Part shown: positions 26,499 to 34,580 of the stretch, in pieces
Layout: every line of letters starts with the position of its first letter
How positions within the stretch are numbered: the stretch's first letter is position 1
Assembly (NCBI RefSeq): GCF_008329605.1
Contig: NZ_NPKO01000001.1
Coordinates: 310,001-374,000, forward strand
Length of the DNA: 64,000 bases
DNA from: Mycolicibacterium sp. P9-64
GTDB lineage: Bacteria; Actinomycetota; Actinomycetes; Mycobacteriales; Mycobacteriaceae
Direction: 5' to 3'
Translations under genes and position numbers: made by a program
Notes under the pieces: generated by a model
Databases searched by the model: none
The model's input: only the letters and a program-made list of their open reading frames with translations
What the model was told of the DNA's origin: nothing

Positions 26499-26965
26499 TG
26501 GACCGACCTCCCCGTCGCGGACGTAATCTAGCCCATCCGTTGAATACTCGCGGCAAGTCTGGACGTAGCCGCCGAGTCGGCGAACCCGTACCCCCTTCTA
26601 GCCTGTCGGGTCCTAGCCGAGTTCGCTACGCCGCACAGCGCTCGCCGCCGAATTCGCCTTCCGCCGAAATAGCTGGTGGAACATGCGTTGGGTAGTCATT
26701 GCCTTCCCGAATTCACGCGCGGCGCATACGAGGACCGAGGTGTTCTGGCTGAGAACGTGATGCGGGATCATCGCAACGAATGGCTAGCTGGTCAAACAGT
26801 CCAACCACGGCGTGATTCCGCTCCGCCCGCACCTGCGCGACCTCCAACGCACGCGTCCCTGGTCGCTGGCCCGCCCGTGCCAGGCTGTCGTAGCTGGCCG
26901 TGCCCTTGACGCCAATTCGCTACCTATGGCGCGAGATTCGCCGCACCCTAGTAGTGTTCCGTGGC
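26499..26965. other. gene-free intergenic region with divergent promoters
   Basis: These 467 bp separate the leftward methyltransferase from the rightward GAP gene. Short reading frames (for example 26676-26909, rightward) lack ribosome sites and have no recognisable product. A TAGATT-like -10 on the minus strand lies about 30 bp upstream of the methyltransferase start, and TAGTGT at 26952-26957 serves the GAP gene. Confidence 0.4.
26952..26965 (+). promoter_or_regulatory. probable leaderless -10 element of the first GAP gene
   Basis: TAGTGT (26952-26957) matches TANNNT and ends 8 nt before GTG 26966. This fits a leaderless start and agrees with family alignment: GTG-TGG at 26966 matches the ATG-TGG start of the second GAP gene at 28778. 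Confidence 0.45.
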
Positions 26966-27730
26966 GTGTGGACCGCCGTGGTTTTCGTCGGGTTCGGCAT
27001 GGCGCTGGACCCGCTGCGGCTGGGGCTCGTCGCTGTATTGCTATCGCGGCGTAGGCCTATGCAGAATTTGGCGGCGTTCTGGCTCGGCGGAATGTTTGCT
27101 GGAATCGCCTTTGGATTGATAGTTCTCATTATTTTCAGGGACACCGCGCTCGCGGCCATTGAAAATGTGGTCTCCGCGATAAACGGTGTGAGATCTGCCG
27201 TCGTCGTCCTCGACGGTGGGGGACTCAAGATCACCCTCGGTGTGCTCTTCCTGACGCTTCTGGCGGTCCTGGTGACACGTCGACGGGCTCGGCAACGAGT
27301 GCCGGCAGGGGTGAGCAGCGACGATGGGTCCTCGGGGTCGGCGCTCATGGTGGCCGAGCGCCCATCGAACATATTCGCGCGAATGGCCGCCTTCAGTCAG
27401 AACCTGTTGGAGCGCGGCGGGGCTTGGCCGGCGTTCCTGGTGGGCCTCGGATCGGCAACCCCGCCCGTCGAGTGCGTCATGATCCTGACCATCATCATGG
27501 CGTCGGGACATGCCATCGGGACTCAGTTGATGGCATTCACCGTCTTCATCGTCTTGGTGCTTGCGCTCCTCGAGCTTCCGCTACTGATGTACCTGCTGAT
27601 GCCGAAGAAGACCGAAACGGTGATGCTACGACTGGACGGTTGGTTGCGCGCGCATCGTCGGCGGATCTTCGAAATCTCTCTCGCCGTGACCGGAGTGGTG
27701 CTCCTGGTTCAAGGTGTGGGCAGCCTCTAG
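26966..27730 (+). CDS. GAP-family (Sap/GPL transport-type) membrane protein
   Basis: The protein has 254 residues and about six transmembrane helices. GMALDPLRLGLVAVLLSRRRP, FWLGGMFAG and the central loop followed by FLVGLGSATPPVECVMILTIIMASG are the hallmarks of the GAP family, whose studied mycobacterial member is needed to move glycopeptidolipids to the cell surface. The open frame extends to a GTG at 26900, adding MPLTPIRYLWREIRR; GTG 26966 is chosen from the promoter position and from alignment with the second GAP protein. It is followed 9 bp later by a glycosyltransferase. Confidence 0.85.
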   Translation: MWTAVVFVGFGMALDPLRLGLVAVLLSRRRPMQNLAAFWLGGMFAGIAFGLIVLIIFRDTALAAIENVVSAINGVRSAVVVLDGGGLKITLGVLFLTLLAVLVTRRRARQRVPAGVSSDDGSSGSALMVAERPSNIFARMAAFSQNLLERGGAWPAFLVGLGSATPPVECVMILTIIMASGHAIGTQLMAFTVFIVLVLALLELPLLMYLLMPKKTETVMLRLDGWLRAHRRRIFEISLAVTGVVLLVQGVGSL

Positions 27731-27739
27731 ATATCGCTG

Positions 27740-28720
27740 ATGGCCTATTCGTCGATGAATCCGAGTGATGTGAACGAATTGCCGACGGCCCTGCCCGTCT
27801 CGGTGTGCCTACCGATGTACAACAACGGCGCCACCATCGAACGTTGTCTGCGCAGCGTCCTGGATCAAGTGGGCGTCGAGTTCGAGATCGTGGTCGTCGA
27901 CGACGGCTCGTCGGATGAGAGTGCCGCGATCGCCGCGACGATGCTCAGGCCTGGAGACCGGCTGATATGCAATGAAGTCCGGGTCGGCCTCAACCAAAAC
28001 CACAACAAGTGCTTGGACCTCGCGCGTGGCAGGTGCATCCAGTTCGTACATGGCGACGATTGGCTGCTTCCAGGAGCCCTGCGGACGATGTCGGAATGCT
28101 TCGACGACCCGAGTGTCGGCATGGCGTTCGCGCCTCGGCGCGTAATGACCGACGACGTCAGGTGGAGGCGACGGTACGGCAATCTCCAGACCCGCTTTCG
28201 CGGGCTCCGCGAACGCAATCATGGACCGTCATTGGTCAGGCAGATGGCGTTGTGGGGCGCGAACGGCAACTGGATCGGTGAGCCCACCTGCGTCATGTTT
28301 CGACACCAACTGGCATTGGATGCAGGGGGCTTCCGCAACGACATCTATCAGCTGGTCGACTTGGACCTCTGGGACCGCTTGATGCTGCGCTCGACGGTCT
28401 GTTTCGTGCCCCAAGAGCTGTCGGTGCGTTGCCACACGACGGCGACGGAAACGACGCGGGTCATGAACACGCGGCGGTTCTGGCTCGACCAACTGCGCAT
28501 CCTCAGCTGGCTGGTCATGGATCCCGCCTCGCCAACGGCGGTTCGGGTCGTTGCAGCAGGGTGGTGGTTACCGGCATGGCTGAAGGTGTTCTTGGAGACG
28601 GTGGTGTTTGGTCCACAGCGGTGGTCACGGTTGAAGATCTGGGCCCTGGCACCCCTCGACGAGATCACTCGCGCGCGGCGGCTGCGCGATGGCACGTCCC
28701 ACTTGGCGGCAGTGCCCTAG
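27740..28720 (+). CDS. family 2 glycosyltransferase, paralogue of the one at 24246
   Basis: This 326-residue GT-A enzyme has [52 protein letters not shown] and [16 protein letters not shown]. Residue order and motifs follow the leftward gene at 24246 along the full length. It is sandwiched between the two GAP genes (9 bp after the first, 57 bp before the second), so it likely glycosylates the lipid those proteins help export. An in-frame ATG at 27755 is an alternative start. Confidence 0.87.
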   Translation: MAYSSMNPSDVNELPTALPVSVCLPMYNNGATIERCLRSVLDQVGVEFEIVVVDDGSSDESAAIAATMLRPGDRLICNEVRVGLNQNHNKCLDLARGRCIQFVHGDDWLLPGALRTMSECFDDPSVGMAFAPRRVMTDDVRWRRRYGNLQTRFRGLRERNHGPSLVRQMALWGANGNWIGEPTCVMFRHQLALDAGGFRNDIYQLVDLDLWDRLMLRSTVCFVPQELSVRCHTTATETTRVMNTRRFWLDQLRILSWLVMDPASPTAVRVVAAGWWLPAWLKVFLETVVFGPQRWSRLKIWALAPLDEITRARRLRDGTSHLAAVP

Positions 28721-28777
28721 CGCTGGTCAGCTCTGCTGGCTGGCGGTGTTGACGGCCGCTACCGTAGATTTCCCGCC

Positions 28778-29512
28778 ATGTGGGGCATGGTGCTGCTGTT
28801 CGCGTTGGGGGCGTGCCTTGACCCGATGCGGATGGGGATCGCGATCCTCCTCATCTCGCGGCCGCGGCCCGTCCTGACGTTGTTCGCGTTCTGGCTGGGT
28901 GGCATGGCGACGGGCATCGGGGTTGCCCTTGCCATGCTCTGGCTGTTGCGTGACGTGGCGTCGACCGTGAGCCGGCACGTCGCGTCCATGGCGAACAGCG
29001 CCGTCGTCGCGCCCCTTCAGATCGCAGGCGGTGTGGTGGCGCTGCTGATCGGGGCGAAGATCGCGGCGACACTGTGGGCACGCCGCCGGGTTCCCGAGCT
29101 GGTGTCCGCGGGTGACGTGCCGGCGCCGAAGCTGGAGCCGAGCGCACCGAACGCGTTCGTGCGGGTCTCGTCCCGCGTCCGGGACTCGCTCGAGGGCGGG
29201 AACCCGTGGGTGGCTTTCGTGGTCGGACTCGGATCGGCGACGCCGCCCGTCGAGACGGTGATCGTCTTCACGGCCATCCTCGCCTCGGGCGCTGCCGTTG
29301 GAACCCAGTTCAGCGCGGCGATGGTGTTCACCATCGTGACGCTGGCCGTCATCGAGATCCCGTTGCTCACCTATTTGGTGAGGCCGGCGAAGACGCAGGC
29401 CGTCATGCTGCGGCTGCAGATCTGGATCCGGGAGCGTCGCACTCACATCATCGCCGGCTTCCTCGTCGTGATGGGTGCTGCACTGGTGGCCACCGGGCTG
29501 GGCTTCATCTGA
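28778..29512 (+). CDS. GAP-family (Sap/GPL transport-type) membrane protein, second copy
   Basis: This 244-residue, six-helix membrane protein begins MWGMVLLFALGACLDPMRMG; FWLGGMATGIG and FVVGLGSATPPVETVIVFTAILASG are the same family blocks as in the first GAP gene. TAGATT at 28765-28770, 7 nt before the ATG, suggests a leaderless transcript. Two GAP proteins around one glycosyltransferase point to transport of two related lipids or to a heteromeric exporter; that is inference. Confidence 0.87.
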   Translation: MWGMVLLFALGACLDPMRMGIAILLISRPRPVLTLFAFWLGGMATGIGVALAMLWLLRDVASTVSRHVASMANSAVVAPLQIAGGVVALLIGAKIAATLWARRRVPELVSAGDVPAPKLEPSAPNAFVRVSSRVRDSLEGGNPWVAFVVGLGSATPPVETVIVFTAILASGAAVGTQFSAAMVFTIVTLAVIEIPLLTYLVRPAKTQAVMLRLQIWIRERRTHIIAGFLVVMGAALVATGLGFI

Positions 29513-29630
29513 GCCCGCAGATCGGCGGCGTCCAAGCATGGACTTCTCGTGCGCGCGCCATCCATTGCTCTGCCGCAGTCCTTTCCGGCCAGCTTGACTC
29601 TCCCGTTGCCGGAGGTGCCACGTTGGTGGC

Positions 29631-29948
29631 ATGCAGACACAATCGGTCATCAACCGCTATTTTCAGCTGGCTCCGCTCTCCGACACCGACGCGTACTTCG
29701 CGCAGTTCGCCGCGGACGCCGTCGTTGAAGACGAGGGCCACGAACACCACGGGGTGGACGCAATCCGCGCCTGGCGCAGCGAGGTTCCCGCGGTCAGTTA
29801 CGAAGTCCGCGACATCCGGAGCGCTGACGGGGAGCACATCGCGCGCGCGTCGATCGCAGGTGACTTTCCAGGGAGCCCAGTGGAGCTCGACTTTCACTTC
29901 ACGTTCACCGACGATGCCCTGATCGACTGCCTGCGGATCAGGGCGTAG
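29631..29948 (+). CDS. small SnoaL/NTF2-like protein
   Basis: This 105-residue protein follows the NTF2-like pattern: an N-terminal helix (VINRYFQLAPLSDTDAYFAQFAADAVVEDEGHEHHG), then strands ending VELDFHFTFTDDALIDCLRIRA. It could be an isomerase, cyclase or simple ligand-binding protein. The start is ATG 29631. No functional link to the neighbouring GAP or LysR genes is evident. Confidence 0.75.
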   Translation: MQTQSVINRYFQLAPLSDTDAYFAQFAADAVVEDEGHEHHGVDAIRAWRSEVPAVSYEVRDIRSADGEHIARASIAGDFPGSPVELDFHFTFTDDALIDCLRIRA

Positions 29949-30166
29949 CCGCTCAGGGACACCAGGTGATGTACGCAAAGGACCCGTGACGCCAGGCGCC
30001 TATCAGGTTTCGTGAGCACCCTCGGGTGCCAGCTGCCACAGTCCTGGCGCCCGTCATCCGGCTGCGCACCCAACCCTTCGCAACGCAGTAGGTCGGTCCA
30101 GCGCGCCGATATGCAGCAAGTCCCCGGTTGGTTCGGAAAGACTGTCAAACAATTTCGGAGATTGGC

Positions 30167-31051
30167 TTACTGCACGATTTGCCGCAGCACGTCGAGCGCC
30201 CTGTCAATGGCAGGAGCTACCGCATCCTTCAGATGGGCTGCGATCAGGTCGACGCCGAGTGATGCCGGCTCGAGTTGGCGGTATGTCACACCCGCAATGT
30301 CGAGGTCGGCAGTCGGGGCAGGCACCACGGCGACTCCAAGGCCTGCCGCGACCAGTGTGACGAGGGTCGAGGTCTCGGATACCTCGTGCCGAATGCGGGG
30401 AGCGAACCCGGCGTCAGCACATGCTGCGACGAGCAGTCCGCCCATCACCGAACGGCCTTGTCCAGCATGGACGATGAGGTCCTCGACCCGCAGATCACGG
30501 ATGTGTAGTGAATCACGCTGGGCTAGTGGATGTTCGGCTGGCAACGCGACGATGAGTCGATCGCGGCGCAGCGTCACGCACTGCACTCCTGCGTCGTCGA
30601 CCGGTGGCCGAAGCAAGGCGAGGTCGATGTCGCCGATGATGAGCGCGTCCAGTTGCGCCGGGGCGAGCATCTCGCCACGAATGCTGATCTCGACGTGCGG
30701 TAGTTCGTCGCGCAACGCGCGCACCAGCCGTGGCAGCACCGAGTACGTCGCCGACCCGACACATCCGATCGTCAGGTGACCCTCGACGCCCTTCGCGACG
30801 CGACGCGCCTGCTGCCCGGCGTCGTCTACCGCATCGAGAACGGCGATCGCACGCTTCAGATACGCCGTGCCCGCCGGTGTGAGCTCGACTCGCCGAGTGC
30901 TCCGCGTGAACAGCGCGACGTCCAGTTCCCGCTCGAGGTGCCTGATCTGTTGAGACAGTGGGGGTTGCGCGATGTGCAGCCGCTCCGCGGCGCGGCCGAA
31001 GTGCAGCTCCTCGGCAACGGCGCGGAAGTAGCGCAGGTGGCGCAGTTCCAT
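30167..31051 (-). CDS. LysR-family regulator divergent from pcaFDIJ
   Basis: The protein has 294 residues. The N-terminal winged helix (MELRHLRYFRAVAEELHFGRAAERLHIAQPPLSQQIRHLERELDV) is of the BenM/CatM/CatR type, followed by a two-subdomain effector domain. It is divergent from pcaF across 76 bp, the usual layout for a LysR activator of the adjacent operon. The effector is plausibly 3-oxoadipate, muconate or another pathway intermediate. It is a paralogue of the LysR gene at 41960. Confidence 0.9.
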   Translation of the reverse strand: MELRHLRYFRAVAEELHFGRAAERLHIAQPPLSQQIRHLERELDVALFTRSTRRVELTPAGTAYLKRAIAVLDAVDDAGQQARRVAKGVEGHLTIGCVGSATYSVLPRLVRALRDELPHVEISIRGEMLAPAQLDALIIGDIDLALLRPPVDDAGVQCVTLRRDRLIVALPAEHPLAQRDSLHIRDLRVEDLIVHAGQGRSVMGGLLVAACADAGFAPRIRHEVSETSTLVTLVAAGLGVAVVPAPTADLDIAGVTYRQLEPASLGVDLIAAHLKDAVAPAIDRALDVLRQIVQ

Positions 31052-31081
31052 GATTAGGACCTTTCACATCTCAATAGCGTG

Positions 31082-31127
31082 GAAATGAGTATTTCAGAAT
31101 ATCGAGTCATGGCCATACCGTCGAGGG
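31082..31127 (+). promoter_or_regulatory. promoter/operator of the pcaFDIJ operon, leaderless
   Basis: GAAAT-GAGT-ATTTC (31082-31095) is an inverted repeat in the LysR-pcaF intergenic region. TTCAGA at 31093-31098 and TACCGT at 31116-31121 are spaced by 17 bp as -35/-10. The -10 ends 6 nt before ATG 31128, so the pcaF mRNA is likely leaderless. The palindrome overlapping the -35 is the best candidate LysR recognition site. Confidence 0.5.
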
Positions 31128-32342
31128 ATGTCCGACGTGGTGATCTGCAGTCCAGTACGTACGCCGGTGGGCCGGATGGGCGGCGCGCTGGCGTCCCTCG
31201 CCGCGACCGACCTGGCGACCCTCACCCTTCGGGAGCTGGTCAAACGGACCGGCCTCGGCGAAGGAGACGTCGACGACGTCATCCTCGGCAACGGCTACGC
31301 CAACGGCGAAGCACCCGCGATCGGACGGATCGCCGCACTGGACGCAGGGCTCGGTACCGGCGTGCCCGGCCTGCAGATCGACCGGCGCTGCGGGTCCGGA
31401 TTGCAGGCGGTGCTCTATGCCGCGGGTCAGGTCGCCACCGGTGCCGCCAACGTCGTCATCGCTGGCGGTGCCGAGTCGATGTCCAACGTGGAGCACTACG
31501 CACTCGGCCTTCGGACCGGCGTACGCCAAGGCGGCATCGCACTGCTCGACCGGCTCGACCGCGCCAGGGAAACAGCGGGCGGCGCCGCGCATTCCCTCGC
31601 CGGCGGCATGATCGAGACCGCCGAGAACCTGCGTCGTGAATATGCCATCAGCCGCGAGGAACAGGACGAGCTCTCGGTCCGCTCACACCACCGTGCCGTT
31701 GCCGCCCACGACGCGGGCCGGTTCGCCGACGAACTCGTCGCCGTCACCGTGCCTGGCCGGCGCGGCAAGCCCGATACCGTCGTCGACCGAGACGAGCACC
31801 CTCGGACCGACATCAGCGTCGACGTGCTGGCTGCGTTGCGCCCCATCAGGATCAAGAGCGATCAGGAATCGACCGTGACGGCGGGCAACGCGTCGGGCCA
31901 GAACGACGGCGCCGCCATGTGTGTCGTCACCACTCGCGCCGAGGCCGACAAACGGGGCTTGACTCCGTTGCTGGCGCTGAGGTCGTGGGCGGTGACCGGG
32001 TGTGCACCCGCGACGATGGGCATTGGCCCGGTGAGCGCGACCGCGGCGGCACTGCAGAGGGCTGACCTGGCACTCGACGACGTCGACCTCATCGAGCTCA
32101 ACGAGGCGTTCGCCGCGCAGGTGCTCGCCGTGCTCGCCGAATGGAAGGTCGACCCACTCGACGAACGGTTGAACCCCAACGGCTCTGGCATATCGCTCGG
32201 CCATCCCGTCGGAGCGACGGGCGCACGCATCCTCGCCACCGCCGCGTACGAGGCACGGCGGCGCGACGCCCGCTTCGTTCTGGAGACTATGTGCATCGGC
32301 GGCGGCCAAGGCCTTGCCGCGGTCTTCGAGACCGTCCGATGA
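31128..32342 (+). CDS. pcaF: 3-oxoadipyl-CoA thiolase
   Basis: The protein has 404 residues, the usual thiolase length. Catalytic Cys88 lies in RRCGSG, His359 in GHPVGATG and Cys389 in CIGGGQG, so the enzyme looks active. It splits 3-oxoadipyl-CoA with CoA into succinyl-CoA and acetyl-CoA, the last step of the 3-oxoadipate pathway. Assignment to PcaF rather than a generic acetyl-CoA acetyltransferase rests on co-transcription with pcaD, pcaI and pcaJ. The stop overlaps the pcaD start (ATGA). Confidence 0.92.
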   Translation: MSDVVICSPVRTPVGRMGGALASLAATDLATLTLRELVKRTGLGEGDVDDVILGNGYANGEAPAIGRIAALDAGLGTGVPGLQIDRRCGSGLQAVLYAAGQVATGAANVVIAGGAESMSNVEHYALGLRTGVRQGGIALLDRLDRARETAGGAAHSLAGGMIETAENLRREYAISREEQDELSVRSHHRAVAAHDAGRFADELVAVTVPGRRGKPDTVVDRDEHPRTDISVDVLAALRPIRIKSDQESTVTAGNASGQNDGAAMCVVTTRAEADKRGLTPLLALRSWAVTGCAPATMGIGPVSATAAALQRADLALDDVDLIELNEAFAAQVLAVLAEWKVDPLDERLNPNGSGISLGHPVGATGARILATAAYEARRRDARFVLETMCIGGGQGLAAVFETVR

Positions 32343-33109
32343 GCGCCGTCGACGTCCACGCGGTCGTCACCGGTCGCGAAGATCGGCCGGTGGTCGTCCT
32401 GTCGAACTCGCTGGGCTCGACGCACCGGATGTGGGATGCGCAGCTCGCCGCGCTCGAGGACCGCTTCCGGGTGGTGCGCTATGACACCCGCGGCCATGGT
32501 GACTCACCGGTTCCCGACGGGCCCTACTCGATCGACGACCTCACCGATGACGTCGTGGTGCTGCTGGACCGGCTCGGCATCGCACGGGCCCACGTCGTCG
32601 GATTGTCCCTCGGTGGCATGACGGCAATGCGGCTGGCAGCGCGCAACCCCGAACGTGTCGACCGAGTCGTGTTGCTGTGCACCGCCGCTCAGCTGCCGCC
32701 TGCCACCGGCTGGCTGGAGCGCGCGGCAACCGTACGCGCCAACGGTAGCGCCGCGGTCGCCGCCGCCGTCGTGCAGCGATGGTTCACCCCTGAATACCTG
32801 GGAATCCATCAGGAGGTCCGCGTCGCCCACGAACGGATGGTGGCCGCGACGCCGGCGGAGGGGTACGCAGGCTGTTGTGAGGCCATCGCCAAACTCGATT
32901 TACGAGAAGACATCTCGTCGATCACCGCGCCCACCTTGGGCATCGCCGGCCAGGACGACCCCGCCACACCGCCAGCCAGACTCGAGGAGATCGCGGCCAG
33001 CATCCCAGGCGCGCGACTGCTCGTCGTGCCGGGCTCGGCGCATCTCGCCAACGCCGAGCAGCCGGGCAGCGTCACGCCCGCGATCATCGAACACCTGGAG
33101 CAGCAATGA
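32339..33109 (+). CDS. pcaD: 3-oxoadipate enol-lactonase
   Basis: This 256-residue alpha/beta hydrolase has the nucleophile elbow V-G-L-S90-L-G-G, the oxyanion region SNSLGSTHRMWD and the catalytic His in P-G-S-A-H-L-A-N-A-E-Q-P. It hydrolyses 3-oxoadipate enol-lactone, the product of CatC, to 3-oxoadipate. The fusion with 4-carboxymuconolactone decarboxylase seen in some actinobacteria (PcaL) is absent, which fits the catechol branch. It overlaps pcaF and pcaI by 4 bp each. Confidence 0.92.
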   Translation: MSAVDVHAVVTGREDRPVVVLSNSLGSTHRMWDAQLAALEDRFRVVRYDTRGHGDSPVPDGPYSIDDLTDDVVVLLDRLGIARAHVVGLSLGGMTAMRLAARNPERVDRVVLLCTAAQLPPATGWLERAATVRANGSAAVAAAVVQRWFTPEYLGIHQEVRVAHERMVAATPAEGYAGCCEAIAKLDLREDISSITAPTLGIAGQDDPATPPARLEEIAASIPGARLLVVPGSAHLANAEQPGSVTPAIIEHLEQQ

Positions 33110-33897
33110 CATTGAACAAGATGGCGTCATCGCCGAAGGACGCCGTGGCCGACATTCCCAGTGGCGCCAGCCTCGCAGTCGGCGGGTTCGGCCTGGCCGG
33201 GATTCCGTGGTTCCTCATCGACGCGCTGCTTGAGCAGGGTGCCGATGACCTGACGATCGTCAGCAACAACTGCGGCGTCGACGGTGGTGGACTCGGACTT
33301 CTGCTGGAGGCACACAGGATCTCGCGTGTGATCGCGTCCTACGTCGGGGAGAACAAGGAGTTCGCCAGGCAGTACCTCAAAGGCGAACTGACCGTCGAAC
33401 TGACGCCACAGGGCACGCTCGCCGAACGGCTGCGGGCAGGGGGCAGCGGCATCGGCGCATTCTTCACCCCGACCGGGGTGGGCACCCTCGTCGCGGATGG
33501 TGGGCTGCCGTGGCGGTACCACCCGGACGGCACCGTGGCCCTGGCATCGCCTCCGAAGGAGGTGCGCACGTTCGGTGGCCGTGAGATGCTCCTCGAGGAG
33601 TCGATAGTCACCGACTACGCATTGGTGCGCGCGGCCGTCGCCGACAAGGCGGGAAACTGCGTGTTCCACGCTGCCGCACGGAACTTCAACCCGCCTGCGG
33701 CGATGTCCGGCAGGCTCACCGTCGTCGAGGCCGAGCGCGTGGTCGAGGTAGGGGAGTTGCATCCCGACGAGGTTCACCTGCCCGGCATCTTCGTGCAACG
33801 CGTCGTCGAACTCACGCCGGAACAGGCTTCGCGCAAGGGAATCGAGAAACGGACCACCCGTGCGCGTCCGTCAAACCTACAGGAGGCTTCGTCGTGA
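33106..33897 (+). CDS. pcaI: 3-oxoadipate CoA-transferase, alpha subunit
   Basis: This 263-residue class I CoA-transferase A subunit has G-G-F-G-L-A-G-I-P near the N-terminus, NNCGVDGGGLGLLLE and RTFGGREMLLEE. With PcaJ it transfers CoA from succinyl-CoA to 3-oxoadipate. The same fold serves succinyl-CoA:acetoacetate transferase (ScoA); the operon decides for PcaI. Both ends overlap neighbours by 4 bp. Confidence 0.92.
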   Translation: MTLNKMASSPKDAVADIPSGASLAVGGFGLAGIPWFLIDALLEQGADDLTIVSNNCGVDGGGLGLLLEAHRISRVIASYVGENKEFARQYLKGELTVELTPQGTLAERLRAGGSGIGAFFTPTGVGTLVADGGLPWRYHPDGTVALASPPKEVRTFGGREMLLEESIVTDYALVRAAVADKAGNCVFHAAARNFNPPAAMSGRLTVVEAERVVEVGELHPDEVHLPGIFVQRVVELTPEQASRKGIEKRTTRARPSNLQEASS

Positions 33898-34580
33898 GCT
33901 GGACCCATGAGCAGATGGCCGCCAGGGCAGCCCGTGAACTCCGCGACGGCGACTACGTCAACCTCGGCATCGGGTTGCCAACGCTGATCCCGGACTACCT
34001 CCCCGAGGGATCCGATGTCACCCTGCACGCCGAGAACGGCATCCTCGGAGTCGGACCGTTCCCCTATGACGACGAGGTGGACCCCGACCTCGTCAACGCG
34101 GGCAAGCAGACGGTCTCAGTGATCGCCGGTGCCTCCTACTTCGACTCCGCCACCAGCTTCGCGATGATCCGTGGCGGGCACGTCGACGTCGCGGTGCTCG
34201 GCGGTATGCAGGTGGCTGCCAACGGTGATCTCGCCAACTGGATGGTGCCTGGCTCGATGGTCAAGGGCATGGGCGGCGCGATGGACCTCGTCAGCGGTGC
34301 CGAACGCGTGATCGTGCTTATGGATCACGTGTCGAAGTCCGGCGCCGCCAAACTCGTTCTCGACTGCGACCTTCCACTCACCGGCAAGGCCGTGGTGGGC
34401 CGGGTGATCACCGACCTTGGCGTGTTCGACGTGATGGGCACCGGTTTCGCGGTCGTCGAACTGGCCGAAGGCGTCGAGTTCGCGGAGGTGGTCGACAAGA
34501 CGGCCGCACCGGTAATCGACGAGCGTCAGCGGCGCAGTGCCGCCAGCTCCGAGCGGGTGCGCACGCCGAGCTTGGCGTAG
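33894..34580 (+). CDS. pcaJ: 3-oxoadipate CoA-transferase, beta subunit
   Basis: This 228-residue B subunit starts at GTG 33894. The catalytic Glu is in L-H-A-E-N-G-I-L-G-V-G-P, and NLGIGLPTLIPDYLPEG and GGHVDVAVLGGMQV are family signatures. It completes the heteromeric CoA transferase. The 3' end overlaps the convergent LAL regulator gene by 55 bp, so the last 18 or so codons (RRSAASSERVRTPSLA) also encode the end of the LuxR domain on the other strand. Confidence 0.92.
   Translation: MSWTHEQMAARAARELRDGDYVNLGIGLPTLIPDYLPEGSDVTLHAENGILGVGPFPYDDEVDPDLVNAGKQTVSVIAGASYFDSATSFAMIRGGHVDVAVLGGMQVAANGDLANWMVPGSMVKGMGGAMDLVSGAERVIVLMDHVSKSGAAKLVLDCDLPLTGKAVVGRVITDLGVFDVMGTGFAVVELAEGVEFAEVVDKTAAPVIDERQRRSAASSERVRTPSLA

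Noticed and set aside
26676..26909. 77-codon frame in the gap before the first GAP gene
   Set aside because: No ribosome site, no recognisable product, and it overlaps the promoter area of the GAP gene.
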